Of a stretch of DNA of 64,000 nt, positions 1-11,996 are shown in pieces. The notes beneath the pieces were generated by a model. That model was not told the DNA's origin. It did not search any database and saw nothing but the letters and a program-made list of their open reading frames with translations. This DNA comes from Lachnospiraceae bacterium (GTDB lineage: Bacteria > Bacillota > Clostridia > Lachnospirales > Lachnospiraceae), in contig CAJTFW010000001.1 in NCBI GenBank assembly GCA_910575445.1, positions 620,001 to 684,000 on the forward strand, read 5' to 3'. Position 1 is the first letter of the stretch. Each line of letters starts with the position of its first letter. The position numbers and the translations under genes were made by a program.

Positions 1-1
1 C

Positions 2-1633
2 GTAAAAGAGTCGATTAAAAATGCCCGCATGATCAATCAGAATCTTGTAGATGCCCAACAGGCGCGAAGAATGTTAGACCGTATGGTGGGGTATCGCATC
101 AGCCCAATACTCTGGGCAAAAGTAAAGAGAGGCTTAAGCGCGGGTCGTGTGCAATCGGTAGCGCTTCGTCTGATTGCGGACAGAGACGAAGAAATCAATG
201 CATTTGTGCCAGAGGAATACTGGAGTTTAGATGCAGTGTTCCAGGTCAAAGGAGAGAAAAAGCCTCTGATGGCAAAGTTTTATGGAACAGATAAAGAGAA
301 GATAGAGATTCACTCCAAGGAGGAGATGGAGAAGATTTTAGAGGCGGTGAAAGACGCTTCTTTTGTGGTTTCAGAAGTAAAACATGGAGAGCGCAGCAAG
401 AAAGCACCACTTCCTTTTACAACGAGTACGTTGCAGCAGGAGGCTTCTAAAGTGCTGAATTTCTCCACGACTAAGACGATGCGCCTGGCGCAGCAGCTCT
501 ATGAGGGTGTGGATATTGAAGGACAGGGAACGATTGGTCTGATTACGTATTTGCGTACGGATTCGACAAGAATCTCAGAAGAAGCGCAGCAGATGGCAGC
601 AGCTTTTATTAAAGAGAGTTATGGGGATACGTATCTTCACCAGGGAAAGGCCAAAAAAGAGTCTGATAAGAAGATTCAGGATGCTCATGAGGCGATTCGG
701 CCAACGGATATCAAAAGGCTTCCTGCGATGATTAAGGACTCTCTCTCGAGAGACCAGTTCCGTCTCTATCAGCTTATCTGGAAGCGATTTACGGCAAGCT
801 GTATGGCAGATGCCAAATATCATACAACTTCTGTAAAGATCGATGGAGGTGGGTATCGTTTTCGGGTGTCGGCTTCTTCGGTAGCTTTTGACGGTTTTAT
901 GAAAGTCTATGTCCAGGATGAAGAAGAGAAAGATAAAAATATAACACTTGTTAAGGCGATAGACAAAAGTTCAGAACTGACTCTTCAGACCTTAGAAGAT
1001 AAACAGCATTTTACACAGCCGCCAGCACATTTTACCGAGGCAGCGCTTGTAAAGACGTTAGAGGAATTAGGGATTGGAAGACCTAGTACCTATGCCCCAA
1101 CTATCAGTACAATTATTGCCCGCCGCTATGTGGCAAAGGAAGGAAAGAATCTGTATCTGACAGAGATTGGAGAGGTCGTAGACCATATGATGAAGCAGGC
1201 ATTTCCAATGATTGTGGAGATGGATTTTACAGCGTATATCGAGGGACTTCTAGATAAAGTGGAAGAAGGAAGTGTGAAATGGAAGACCGTAGTCAGCAAT
1301 TTTTATCCTGACCTTGATACCGCAGTAAACAGGGCACAAGAAGAGTTAGAAAAGGTGCAGATAGTCGATGAAGTCAGCGATGTTATCTGTGAGCAGTGCG
1401 GCAAAAACATGGTTATCAAATATGGTCCACATGGAAAATTTTTGGCATGTCCTGGATTTCCAGACTGTAGAAATACCAAACCATATCTGGAGAAAATCGG
1501 CGTTTCCTGTCCCAAATGCGGAAAAGAAGTGGTGCTTCGGCGTTCAACCAAAGGACGCAAATTTTACAGTTGTGAGGGCTATCCAGACTGTGACTATATT
1601 TCCTGGAAAAAACCGGAGGAAGCGAAGGCATGA
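2..1633 (+). CDS. topA: DNA topoisomerase I (5'-truncated by window edge)
   Basis: Type IA topoisomerase that relaxes negatively supercoiled DNA through a transient 5'-phosphotyrosine bond. The reading frame is open to the first base, so the gene begins upstream; the missing part is the N-terminal Toprim domain (about 130-150 residues by family comparison). Visible from the left are the VDAQQARRMLDR and LSAGRVQSVALRLI segments and the active-site tyrosine in GLITYLRTDST (codon at about nt 548). The C-terminus carries two four-cysteine zinc ribbons, CEQCG...CPGFPDC and CPKCG...CEGYPDC, typical of Firmicute TopA. The stop overlaps the codY start by 4 nt (ATGA), so the two are translationally coupled. 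Confidence 0.97.
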   Translation, partial: VKESIKNARMINQNLVDAQQARRMLDRMVGYRISPILWAKVKRGLSAGRVQSVALRLIADRDEEINAFVPEEYWSLDAVFQVKGEKKPLMAKFYGTDKEKIEIHSKEEMEKILEAVKDASFVVSEVKHGERSKKAPLPFTTSTLQQEASKVLNFSTTKTMRLAQQLYEGVDIEGQGTIGLITYLRTDSTRISEEAQQMAAAFIKESYGDTYLHQGKAKKESDKKIQDAHEAIRPTDIKRLPAMIKDSLSRDQFRLYQLIWKRFTASCMADAKYHTTSVKIDGGGYRFRVSASSVAFDGFMKVYVQDEEEKDKNITLVKAIDKSSELTLQTLEDKQHFTQPPAHFTEAALVKTLEELGIGRPSTYAPTISTIIARRYVAKEGKNLYLTEIGEVVDHMMKQAFPMIVEMDFTAYIEGLLDKVEEGSVKWKTVVSNFYPDLDTAVNRAQEELEKVQIVDEVSDVICEQCGKNMVIKYGPHGKFLACPGFPDCRNTKPYLEKIGVSCPKCGKEVVLRRSTKGRKFYSCEGYPDCDYISWKKPEEAKA

Positions 1634-2415
1634 GTGTACAATTATTAGATAAAACAAGAAAGATTAACAAACTTCTGCACAACAACAATTCCAGTAAGGT
1701 TGTATTTAATGATATTTGCAAGGTGCTCTCAGAGATTCTAATCTCCAATGTGCTTGTGATAAGCCGTAAAGGTAAGATACTGGGCATCAGCCATTATGAG
1801 AGTGTAAAAGAGATTCATGAGCTTTTAGGAGGACAGGTGGGAAGCCATATCGATACTCTTTTAAATGAGCGCTTACTTGGCGTACTCTCCACCAAAGAAA
1901 ATGTCAACTTACAGACCTTTGGCTTTGAGGGAAGCGAAATCCGAAAATATCAGGCGCTGATTACGCCGATTAATATTGCCGGAGAGCGCTTAGGAACGTT
2001 ATTTTTATACAAAGACAAAGATGCCTATGAGATTGATGATATTATCTTAGGTGAGTATGGCACAACGGTTGTGGGCTTAGAGATGACACGGGCGGTTCAC
2101 GAGGAAAATGCAGAAGAGCATCGCCGCCGCCGGATTGTGCAGTCCGCTATCAGTACACTTTCAGGCACAGAGCTAGAAGCGATTCTTCTTATCTTCCGGG
2201 AGATGCGTGGAAATGAGTGCACGTTAGTGGCAAGTAAGATTGCAGATAAAGCAGGTATCACCCGTTCGGTGATTGTCAATGCCCTTCGGAAATTTGAGAG
2301 TGCCGGTGTGATTGAATCGCGTTCTTCTGGTATGCGCGGGACAAAAATCAAGGTATTAAATGACTGTGTGTTTGATGAACTAAAGCAGAGTGCAAAAAAA
2401 ATCCATAAAAAATGA
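1630..2415 (+). CDS. codY: GTP/branched-chain amino acid-sensing global repressor CodY
   Basis: CodY represses stationary-phase, nitrogen and amino-acid genes when GTP and branched-chain amino acids are plentiful. The 261-residue length is normal. The N-terminal GAF-like effector domain occupies about residues 1-155, and the C-terminal winged helix includes ASKIADKAGITRSVIVNALR followed by the wing region with SSGMRGTKIKVLND, the most conserved part of the family. The ATG lies inside the topA stop (ATGA overlap). The topA-codY order occurs widely in clostridia (family knowledge). A consensus promoter for the next transcript starts 11 nt after the stop. Confidence 0.98.
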   Translation: MSVQLLDKTRKINKLLHNNNSSKVVFNDICKVLSEILISNVLVISRKGKILGISHYESVKEIHELLGGQVGSHIDTLLNERLLGVLSTKENVNLQTFGFEGSEIRKYQALITPINIAGERLGTLFLYKDKDAYEIDDIILGEYGTTVVGLEMTRAVHEENAEEHRRRRIVQSAISTLSGTELEAILLIFREMRGNECTLVASKIADKAGITRSVIVNALRKFESAGVIESRSSGMRGTKIKVLNDCVFDELKQSAKKIHKK

Positions 2416-2425
2416 AAATTTCCCA

Positions 2426-2457
2426 TTGACATTTTCCTTCAACCATACTAATATAAT
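2426..2457 (+). promoter_or_regulatory. Sigma-A type promoter of groES-groEL
   Basis: A perfect TTGACA at 2426-2431 is followed by an AT-rich block, TAATATAAT at 2449-2457, that can supply the -10 (TAATAT at 17-bp spacing or TATAAT at 20-bp spacing). The CIRCE operator begins about 10 bp downstream, so HrcA bound there would overlap the transcription start. Confidence 0.8.
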
Positions 2458-2466
2458 GACTAAAGG

Positions 2467-2493
2467 TTAGCACTCAATACAGGCGAGTGCTAA
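2467..2493 (+). promoter_or_regulatory. CIRCE operator (HrcA-binding inverted repeat)
   Basis: TTAGCACTC, nine spacer bases, then GAGTGCTAA: an exact match to the CIRCE consensus. HrcA binds it to repress groESL and dnaK operons, and chaperonin availability feeds back on HrcA (established for Bacillus and clostridia). hrcA itself is not in the window. Confidence 0.97.
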
Positions 2494-2531
2494 TAAACCA
2501 GATAAATTGGATAAATAAAGGAGGAAATATC

Positions 2532-4459
<1,928 letters not shown>

Positions 4460-4469
4460 GAATTTAGAG

Positions 4470-4509
4470 AGACAGGAGTGTCGCATATATGCGATTCTCC
4501 TGTCTTTTT
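4470..4509 (+). terminator. Rho-independent terminator after groEL
   Basis: AGACAGGAG (4470-4478) pairs with CTCCTGTCT (4497-4505), with a second self-complementary segment, CGCATATATGCG, inside the loop, followed by a T run. Confidence 0.93.
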
Positions 4510-4565
4510 GGGTATTGGGCGAGTAGGCGGTGTGTTTTTGGGAGAAAATTTAGTAAGAAAGAACA

Positions 4566-4595
4566 TTGCAATCTGGTAGAGTCTTCTTGTATAAT
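4566..4595 (+). promoter_or_regulatory. Promoter of guaB
   Basis: TTGCAA (4566-4571) and a perfect TATAAT (4590-4595) separated by 18 bp, about 53 bp before the guaB start codon. Confidence 0.75.
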
Positions 4596-4606
4596 AGTGG
4601 ATATGA

Positions 4607-6103
<1,497 letters not shown>

Positions 6104-6165
6104 TAAAGTATAGGGCGGATATAGGGAGTTGGAGCAAAAGTTTTATATTTAGGAGGTAGATAAGA

Positions 6166-7911
6166 GTGAGAAGGACAAAGATTGTATGTACACTAGGACC
6201 GTCCACGGAGAAGGAAGAAGTATTAAGACAGTTGATGCTTGAAGGAATGGCTGTGGCCAGGATGAACTTTTCGCATGGAACACATGAAGAACAGAAGGCA
6301 CGACTTGACAAAGTGAAGAAGATTCGGGAAGAACTTGGACTTCCAGTGGCAGCTTTACTAGATACCAAAGGGCCGGAGATTCGGATTGGAGATGTAGAAG
6401 GCGGAAAGCTAGAGCTAAAGGCTGGTCAGATGTTTACCTTGACGACCGAGGAGATGCTTGGAACGGCTGAAAAAGTCATGATTACGTACAAGGAATTGTA
6501 TAAGGATGTCTGCCCGGGGGATTCCATCTTGATTGACGATGGACTGATTGGGATGGAAGTAGAGGCGATAGAAGGAAAAGATATTATCTGCCGGGTAAAA
6601 AATGGCGGCTTTATCTCCAACCATAAAGGGGTAAATGTGCCTGGAGTGGAACTGAAGATGCCATTTGTAAGCCAGAAGGACTATGAAGATATTGTCTTTG
6701 CAGCAGAGCAGGGGTTTGATTATATTGCAGCTTCTTTTACAAGAACAGCAGAAGATATCTTAGAGATTCGTAAGATTCTGCATGATAAGAATGGCGAAGG
6801 AATTAACATTATCGCTAAGATTGAGAACATGCAGGGGGTTGAGAACTGCGGAGCGATTCTTCGGGTTGCAGATGGTATTATGATTGCCCGTGGAGATATG
6901 GGGGTGGAGATTCCGCTTGAAGAGGTTCCGATTATTCAGAAGAAGCTAATTCGTCTGGCTATCAGGATGGGAAAACCAGTCATTACAGCAACGCAGATGC
7001 TGGATTCGATGATGAAGAATCCACGTCCAACACGTGCAGAGACTTCAGATGTCTCGAATGCTATCTACCAGGGAACCAGCGCAATTATGCTCTCTGGTGA
7101 GACTGCTGCGGGAGCTTATCCGGTAGAGGCAGTAAAGACGATGGCACGGATTGCAGAACGTACAGAGAAGGATATTGACTATACGACCGAGTTTAAGCCG
7201 CGCAGACTCGCGACAGAGCGCCCCGATGTAACCAATGCCATTTCACATGCCACTTGTACAACAGCGATGGATTTGAAGGCCGCAGCTATCGTAGCAGTCA
7301 CAAAATCTGGCAAGACCGTGGGAAGAATTTCCAAATATCGTCCAAGTTGTCAGATTATCGGGTGTGCAACTGAGATGAGGGTGTGCCGCCAGTTGAATCT
7401 GTTCTGGGGCGTGATTCCAATTCAGATGGATGAAGAGGATACAGCGGACGAGCTGTTTGACCATGCAGTGGAAGCAGCAGAGAAAAAGGGCTTGATTCAA
7501 AGAGGAGAGCTGGCTGTTATTACGGCGGGTGTGCCGCTTGGACTCTCTGGCACTACCAATATGATTAAGGTGCATGTGGCTGGCAATACGCTCTTGACTG
7601 GTAAAGGCTGCAACAAATTGAAAAAATCAGGAAATATCTGTGTGTGCCGAACCGTCGAAGAGTTAGAGCGCAATTTCCATATTGGAGATATTTTAGTGGT
7701 CAACGAGACGACAAATGAGATGATGAGCAAGCTAAAAGATGCGACAGGTATTATCACAGAGACTGGCGACCGGTACTGTCATGCATCGATTGTCGGTATG
7801 GCACTGGATATTCCGGTAATTGTGGGTGCTAGAAATGCAACCAGCATCTTAAAATCCGGTACTTTTGTGACCATTGACGCAGAGCAGGGAATTGTCTATA
7901 GCGGACGCTGA
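6166..7911 (+). CDS. pyk: Pyruvate kinase with C-terminal PEP-utiliser-like domain
   Basis: Converts phosphoenolpyruvate and ADP to pyruvate and ATP, the last step of glycolysis. The start is GTG at 6166, preceded by AGGAGGTAGATAAGA; translation opens with MRRTKIVCTLGPS. The catalytic barrel includes the IAKIENMQGVENCGAIL signature and MIARGDMGVEIP. At 581 residues it is about 100 longer than E. coli enzymes: residues ~500-578 form the extra domain of Bacillus-type pyruvate kinases, resembling the phosphohistidine domain of PEP synthases and keeping the histidine (GDRYCHASIVGMAL). Confidence 0.98.
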   Translation: MRRTKIVCTLGPSTEKEEVLRQLMLEGMAVARMNFSHGTHEEQKARLDKVKKIREELGLPVAALLDTKGPEIRIGDVEGGKLELKAGQMFTLTTEEMLGTAEKVMITYKELYKDVCPGDSILIDDGLIGMEVEAIEGKDIICRVKNGGFISNHKGVNVPGVELKMPFVSQKDYEDIVFAAEQGFDYIAASFTRTAEDILEIRKILHDKNGEGINIIAKIENMQGVENCGAILRVADGIMIARGDMGVEIPLEEVPIIQKKLIRLAIRMGKPVITATQMLDSMMKNPRPTRAETSDVSNAIYQGTSAIMLSGETAAGAYPVEAVKTMARIAERTEKDIDYTTEFKPRRLATERPDVTNAISHATCTTAMDLKAAAIVAVTKSGKTVGRISKYRPSCQIIGCATEMRVCRQLNLFWGVIPIQMDEEDTADELFDHAVEAAEKKGLIQRGELAVITAGVPLGLSGTTNMIKVHVAGNTLLTGKGCNKLKKSGNICVCRTVEELERNFHIGDILVVNETTNEMMSKLKDATGIITETGDRYCHASIVGMALDIPVIVGARNATSILKSGTFVTIDAEQGIVYSGR

Positions 7912-7940
7912 TTATCCTAGATATAAGATTAAGAGGGACT

Positions 7941-8963
7941 ATGGAGAAGACGGTAGATGTCCACAGACGCAAAAGACTTGTATTGAAAGCGCTAAAGATT
8001 GCCATTGGAAGTAGTATGGCAGTGGTGGTTGCACAGTTTTTTCAGCTGCAATATGCGACTTCTGCGGGAATTATCGCCCTTTTAACAGTGCAAAATACCA
8101 GAAAAGATACAATTCAGCTTACATTAGAAAGATTGCTATCTTTTATACTGTGTGTTGCATTGATTTTTGTATGTTTCCATTATATTGGAAGGCATGAATG
8201 GGTGAATTATGGAATCTATATCTTCTCTATGGTCATGCTTTGTCATCTGTTTGGCTGGCAGAACACGATCTCGGTCAATGCCGTGATGGGGACACATTAT
8301 CTGGCTTCTCCTAATTATGGTCTGGCTTTTGCGATGAATGAACTGTCATTAATCCTGATTGGTACAGGACTTGCACTGACGATGAACTGGCGGATGCCAA
8401 GCAATCGAAAGGTGCTTAAGGAGGATATAAGAAGCATAGAAGATGATATGCAGGCAGTTCTTCGCGAGCTTGCAAGTTATCTGGAAAGTACAAGAAGCAG
8501 TGACCTAGTCTGGTTTGACCTAGATAAATTAGAAGCGCGGCTTCACAGAGGCTTAGAGCGTGCCTATGAGCAGGCGCATAATACAATGTATGAGGCAGAT
8601 TTGTATTATGTGGAATATATGGAGATGCGTTTACAGCAGTGTGTAATGCTTCAGACACTTAGAAGCCGGGTGCAGAAGATACGACAGATGCCAAGGCAAT
8701 CAGGGATGATTAGCAGCTATCTGGAATATGTGGCTTGCTATGTGCACGAGAAGAATATTCCAGACCAGCAGATTCAAGAACTTCAACAGGTCTTTTGGCA
8801 GATGCAAAAAGAGCCTTTGCCAAAGACCTGGGAAGAATTTGAGTCACGGGCGATTCTTTACCATGTGATGATGGATTTGGAAGAATTTTTGTTTGTCAAG
8901 CAGAGATTTACAGATAACAACAAAGAGCGCTTTGAGAACTTTTTATCATCCTCCGATTTGTGA
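7941..8963 (+). CDS. ArAE-family (DUF939-type) membrane protein, putative aromatic acid exporter
   Basis: 340 residues. The N-terminal ~150 residues contain about four hydrophobic helices (including IAIGSSMAVVVAQFF and LLSFILCVALIFVCFHY), followed by a soluble helical C-terminal domain of about 190 residues rich in Arg, Glu and Gln. This is the layout of the Firmicute aromatic acid exporter family with its ArAE_1_C domain; the substrate is unknown. The ribosome site is AGAGGGACT before ATG. Spacing of 29 nt from pyk suggests readthrough from it. Its last 18 nt overlap the 3' end of the convergent moaA. Confidence 0.82.
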   Translation: MEKTVDVHRRKRLVLKALKIAIGSSMAVVVAQFFQLQYATSAGIIALLTVQNTRKDTIQLTLERLLSFILCVALIFVCFHYIGRHEWVNYGIYIFSMVMLCHLFGWQNTISVNAVMGTHYLASPNYGLAFAMNELSLILIGTGLALTMNWRMPSNRKVLKEDIRSIEDDMQAVLRELASYLESTRSSDLVWFDLDKLEARLHRGLERAYEQAHNTMYEADLYYVEYMEMRLQQCVMLQTLRSRVQKIRQMPRQSGMISSYLEYVACYVHEKNIPDQQIQELQQVFWQMQKEPLPKTWEEFESRAILYHVMMDLEEFLFVKQRFTDNNKERFENFLSSSDL

Positions 8964-9920
8964 CATCTGTCGAATCTCCGGGGTGCCTTCGAGTGCTTTG
9001 AGATGGAACTGGTGTTCGATGGGTTTTTTCAGGACAGCATCTTTCAGGGCCTGAAGAATGGTATCATCAGAAGCGTTGCTTCGCAGCAGTTGTTTTAAAC
9101 TGATGCCACTTTCATAGTACAGGCAGAGCTTTAATACACCATCTGCGGTTAGACGAATGCGGTTGCAGGAATTGCAAAATTTGCCGTGAATGGCATCGAT
9201 AAAGCCAATACAGCCTTGAAAACCTGGAAGATAGATATAGTTAGCTGGCCCGTTGCCACGACTTTTAGAGACGGATACAAAGTTTGGATAGCGGGATTCT
9301 AACAGCGTAAGCAGCTCCTTTTTGCTATATCCTTGAAACTGCTGCCCGTAGCCAATGGGCATAATCTCAATAAACCGCACATCTACTGGATATTCTTTTG
9401 CAAGAGCAATCAAATCAAAAAATTCTTCTTCATTTGTTCCCTTTAGCATCACAGAATTAATCTTGGTGCGAATCCCCGATGCCTGACAGGCTAAAATACC
9501 TTCTATAACTTGAGAAAAATATGGACGTCCTGTAAGCGCGTGAAAGGTCTCTTTTTTTAAAGTATCAAGGCTGATGTTGACACCGTTGATACCCATATCG
9601 CGAAGCCTTGGCACCGCATCTTTTAGAAGCACCCCATTGGTGGTTAGTGTCACTTGTTCCACTCCCGAAAGCTCTTTTAGATGCTGAAGAAAATCCAGAC
9701 AATTCTTTCTGGTCAATGGTTCGCCGCCTGTGATTTTAAATCTGCGGATGCCAAGTTTTACAGCGAGTGTGCAGATATGCAGAATCTCTTCAAAACTTAA
9801 AATCTCTCCATGCGGAATAGAGGGAATATCTTCGGGCATACAATATTTGCAACGCAAGTTGCAGCGGTCTGTGATGGAGATACGCATATAGTTAATGGAC
9901 CTTCCGTGTGCATCATACAT
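8946..9920 (-). CDS. moaA: GTP 3',8-cyclase MoaA (radical SAM, molybdenum cofactor synthesis)
   Basis: First enzyme of molybdopterin synthesis, converting GTP to 3',8-cyclo-GTP. The N-terminal radical SAM cluster motif is CNLRCKYC, the GGEP strand motif is present (KITGGEPLTR), and the second 4Fe-4S cluster site appears as FCNSCNRIRL with a third Cys in LKLCLYY. The C-terminus ends in GG (QIGG), needed for activity in characterised MoaA. 324 residues, full length. No other molybdenum-cofactor gene is nearby, so the rest of the pathway must be elsewhere. Ribosome site AAAGAGGT lies before the ATG; two tandem extended -10 elements lie upstream. Confidence 0.96.
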   Translation of the reverse strand: MYDAHGRSINYMRISITDRCNLRCKYCMPEDIPSIPHGEILSFEEILHICTLAVKLGIRRFKITGGEPLTRKNCLDFLQHLKELSGVEQVTLTTNGVLLKDAVPRLRDMGINGVNISLDTLKKETFHALTGRPYFSQVIEGILACQASGIRTKINSVMLKGTNEEEFFDLIALAKEYPVDVRFIEIMPIGYGQQFQGYSKKELLTLLESRYPNFVSVSKSRGNGPANYIYLPGFQGCIGFIDAIHGKFCNSCNRIRLTADGVLKLCLYYESGISLKQLLRSNASDDTILQALKDAVLKKPIEHQFHLKALEGTPEIRQMSQIGG

Positions 9921-9941
9921 ATCAGTCTACCTCTTTTCTTG

Positions 9942-9985
9942 TATGTGAATATTATAACAAACTACTATGTGAATATTATAACAAA
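9942..9985 (-). promoter_or_regulatory. Tandem 20-bp repeat carrying two extended -10 boxes for moaA
   Basis: The 20-bp block at 9942-9961 is repeated exactly at 9966-9985 (24-bp period). Read on the minus strand each copy contains TGTTATAAT, an extended -10 (TGnTATAAT). No good -35 hexamer is evident for either copy. Both point toward moaA, 22 and 46 nt from its start codon. Confidence 0.6.
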
Positions 9986-10144
9986 GATTATTGGAAAATG
10001 ATAGAGAATTTATGCAATTTGTAGAAAAAAATAAGAAAAAATAGTCAGCTAATAGGCAGATTGCAGTAAACGATAAGTTTTTTTGTAAAAATAATTATAA
10101 CGTGATATGCTGTATGTGGTAGTATATATAGCAGAGTGTTTATC

Positions 10145-10174
10145 TTGCATAAGAGTTGTGCTTTATGTTATACT
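10145..10174 (+). promoter_or_regulatory. Promoter of asnS
   Basis: TTGCAT (10145-10150), 18-bp spacer, TATACT (10169-10174), about 30 bp before the asnS start. The leader is too short for a T-box and none is seen. Confidence 0.7.
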
Positions 10175-10204
10175 ATCCAGAAAACACAGTAAGGGGAATG
10201 AAAG

Positions 10205-11596
10205 ATGGAATTTATAACAGTCCGGGAATTATATAAGAACAGAGAGAACTATCTAAACCAGGAGATTACCGTGGGCGGATGGGTGCGCAGTGTGCGTGAT
10301 TCCAAAAGCTTTGGATTTCTAGTGTTGCATGATGGTTCTTTTTTTGAACCGCTACAGGTGGTCTACCATGATACGATGGAGAATTTTGCAAAAGTCAGCA
10401 AGCTAAATGTGGGTGCAGCGGTGATTGTGCGTGGTACTTTGGTAGAGACACCGCAGGCAAAGCAGCCTTTTGAGATTCAGGCAGTGGAAGTGACTCTAGA
10501 AGGAGCTTCTGCACCAGATTATCCATTGCAGAAAAAGCGTCATACGTTAGAGTATCTGCGTACAATGACACATCTAAGACCAAGAACCAACACCTTTCAG
10601 GCAGTCTTTCGCGTGCGTTCACTGACCGCATATGCGATTCATAAATTCTTTCAGGAGAGAGGATTTGTCTATGTGCATACGCCGCTGATTACTGGCAGCG
10701 ACTGCGAGGGTGCCGGAGAGATGTTCCAGGTGACAACGATGGACCTTATGAATGTGCCAAAGACAACAGATGGCGCTGTGGACTATACACAGGATTTCTT
10801 CTGTAAACCCACCAATCTGACCGTCAGTGGCCAGTTAAACGGAGAGACCTTTGCGATGGCATTTCGGGATATCTATACATTTGGGCCAACGTTTCGGGCA
10901 GAGAACTCCAATACCACCCGCCATGCAGCAGAATTCTGGATGATTGAGCCGGAGATGGCGTTTGCGGACTTAGAGGACAATATGCAGGTTGCGGAAGAGA
11001 TGCTAAAATATGTGATTCGCTATGTCTTAGAGCACGCGAAAGAGGAGATGAATTTCTTTAATTCTTTTGTGGACAAGGGGTTACTAGAGAGGTTAAATCA
11101 TGTGTTAAACTCGGAATTTGCACATGTTACTTATACAGAAGCCGTAAAGCTTTTAGAGAAAAATAATGAGCATTTTGACTATAAAGTTTCCTGGGGCTGC
11201 GATTTACAGACAGAGCATGAGCGCTATCTGACCGAACAAGTGTTCAAGCGTCCGGTCTTTGTCACAGACTATCCAAAGGAGATTAAAGCTTTCTATATGA
11301 AGCTTAACGATGACAACAAGACCGTTGCTGCAATGGACTGCCTGGTACCTGGCATCGGCGAGATTATCGGCGGCAGCCAAAGAGAGGACAACCTGGAGAA
11401 ATTAACTGCACGTATGGATGAGCTTTCGCTTCATAAGGAGGACTATGGCTTCTATCTAGACCTTCGCAAATATGGCTCTGCACGCCATTCCGGCTTTGGT
11501 CTTGGCTTTGAGCGTTGCATTATGTATCTAACAGGTATGAGCAATATCCGCGACGTTGTACCATTCCCACGGACGGTAAAGAACTGCGATCTGTAA
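10205..11596 (+). CDS. asnS: Asparaginyl-tRNA synthetase
   Basis: Class IIb synthetase charging tRNA-Asn. 463 residues: an N-terminal OB-fold anticodon-binding domain (about residues 1-110, [17 protein letters not shown]), then the class II catalytic core with motif 2 [21 protein letters not shown] and motif 3 [15 protein letters not shown] near the C-terminus, followed by [10 protein letters not shown]. The start ATG follows AAGGGGAATGAAAG. It has its own promoter and lies 20 nt before the metal-responsive repressor gene, likely in one transcript. Confidence 0.98.
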   Translation: MEFITVRELYKNRENYLNQEITVGGWVRSVRDSKSFGFLVLHDGSFFEPLQVVYHDTMENFAKVSKLNVGAAVIVRGTLVETPQAKQPFEIQAVEVTLEGASAPDYPLQKKRHTLEYLRTMTHLRPRTNTFQAVFRVRSLTAYAIHKFFQERGFVYVHTPLITGSDCEGAGEMFQVTTMDLMNVPKTTDGAVDYTQDFFCKPTNLTVSGQLNGETFAMAFRDIYTFGPTFRAENSNTTRHAAEFWMIEPEMAFADLEDNMQVAEEMLKYVIRYVLEHAKEEMNFFNSFVDKGLLERLNHVLNSEFAHVTYTEAVKLLEKNNEHFDYKVSWGCDLQTEHERYLTEQVFKRPVFVTDYPKEIKAFYMKLNDDNKTVAAMDCLVPGIGEIIGGSQREDNLEKLTARMDELSLHKEDYGFYLDLRKYGSARHSGFGLGFERCIMYLTGMSNIRDVVPFPRTVKNCDL

Positions 11597-11616
11597 GCTT
11601 GCATTAGGAGAAGAGG

Positions 11617-11985
11617 ATGACAGAAGAGAGACATACACACACGGCCCCGGATGGGACCGTGTATGAGCATACGCATAAGCATGAACATACAGAAGGTGGC
11701 AAACATGTGCATGTACATGCACATACCCATGCCAACACCAAAGCTGTTCTTAATCGCCTCTCCCGTGCCATCGGACATCTAGAATCCATCCGGCGGATGG
11801 TGGAAGATGGAAGGGACTGCAGTGAAGTATTGGTACAGCTGTCCGCTGTAAAATCTGCGATTAACAACACCGGAAAGGTAATCTTAAAAGACCATATTGA
11901 GCATTGCCTAGTCGATGCCGTAGAATGTGGTGATATGGAAGCAATCGCTGACCTGACAGAAGCGATTGACCGTTTTATGAAATAG
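11617..11985 (+). CDS. CsoR/RcnR/FrmR-family metal-sensing repressor with His-rich N-terminal arm
   Basis: 122 residues. The C-terminal ~80 residues form the all-alpha DUF156/CsoR DNA-binding fold (LNRLSRAIGHLESIRRMVEDG). The copper-sensor ligand pattern is present: Cys in GRDCSEV and an HxxxC in DHIEHC. What is unusual is residues 1-41, which hold 11 histidines, mostly as His-X-His dyads (EHTHKHEH, KHVHVHAHTH). Family members bind metals or small electrophiles; Cu(I) is favoured by the Cys/His/Cys set, but the arm suggests Ni, Co or Zn binding or metal buffering. No metal transporter gene is adjacent. It lies 11 nt before nrdD. Confidence 0.88.
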   Translation: MTEERHTHTAPDGTVYEHTHKHEHTEGGKHVHVHAHTHANTKAVLNRLSRAIGHLESIRRMVEDGRDCSEVLVQLSAVKSAINNTGKVILKDHIEHCLVDAVECGDMEAIADLTEAIDRFMK

Positions 11986-11996
11986 GAGCAAAGATT

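Noticed and set aside
9921-10204. T-box leader for asnS
   Set aside because: No T-box core sequence or terminator/antiterminator pair; the promoter lies only about 30 bp from the start codon.
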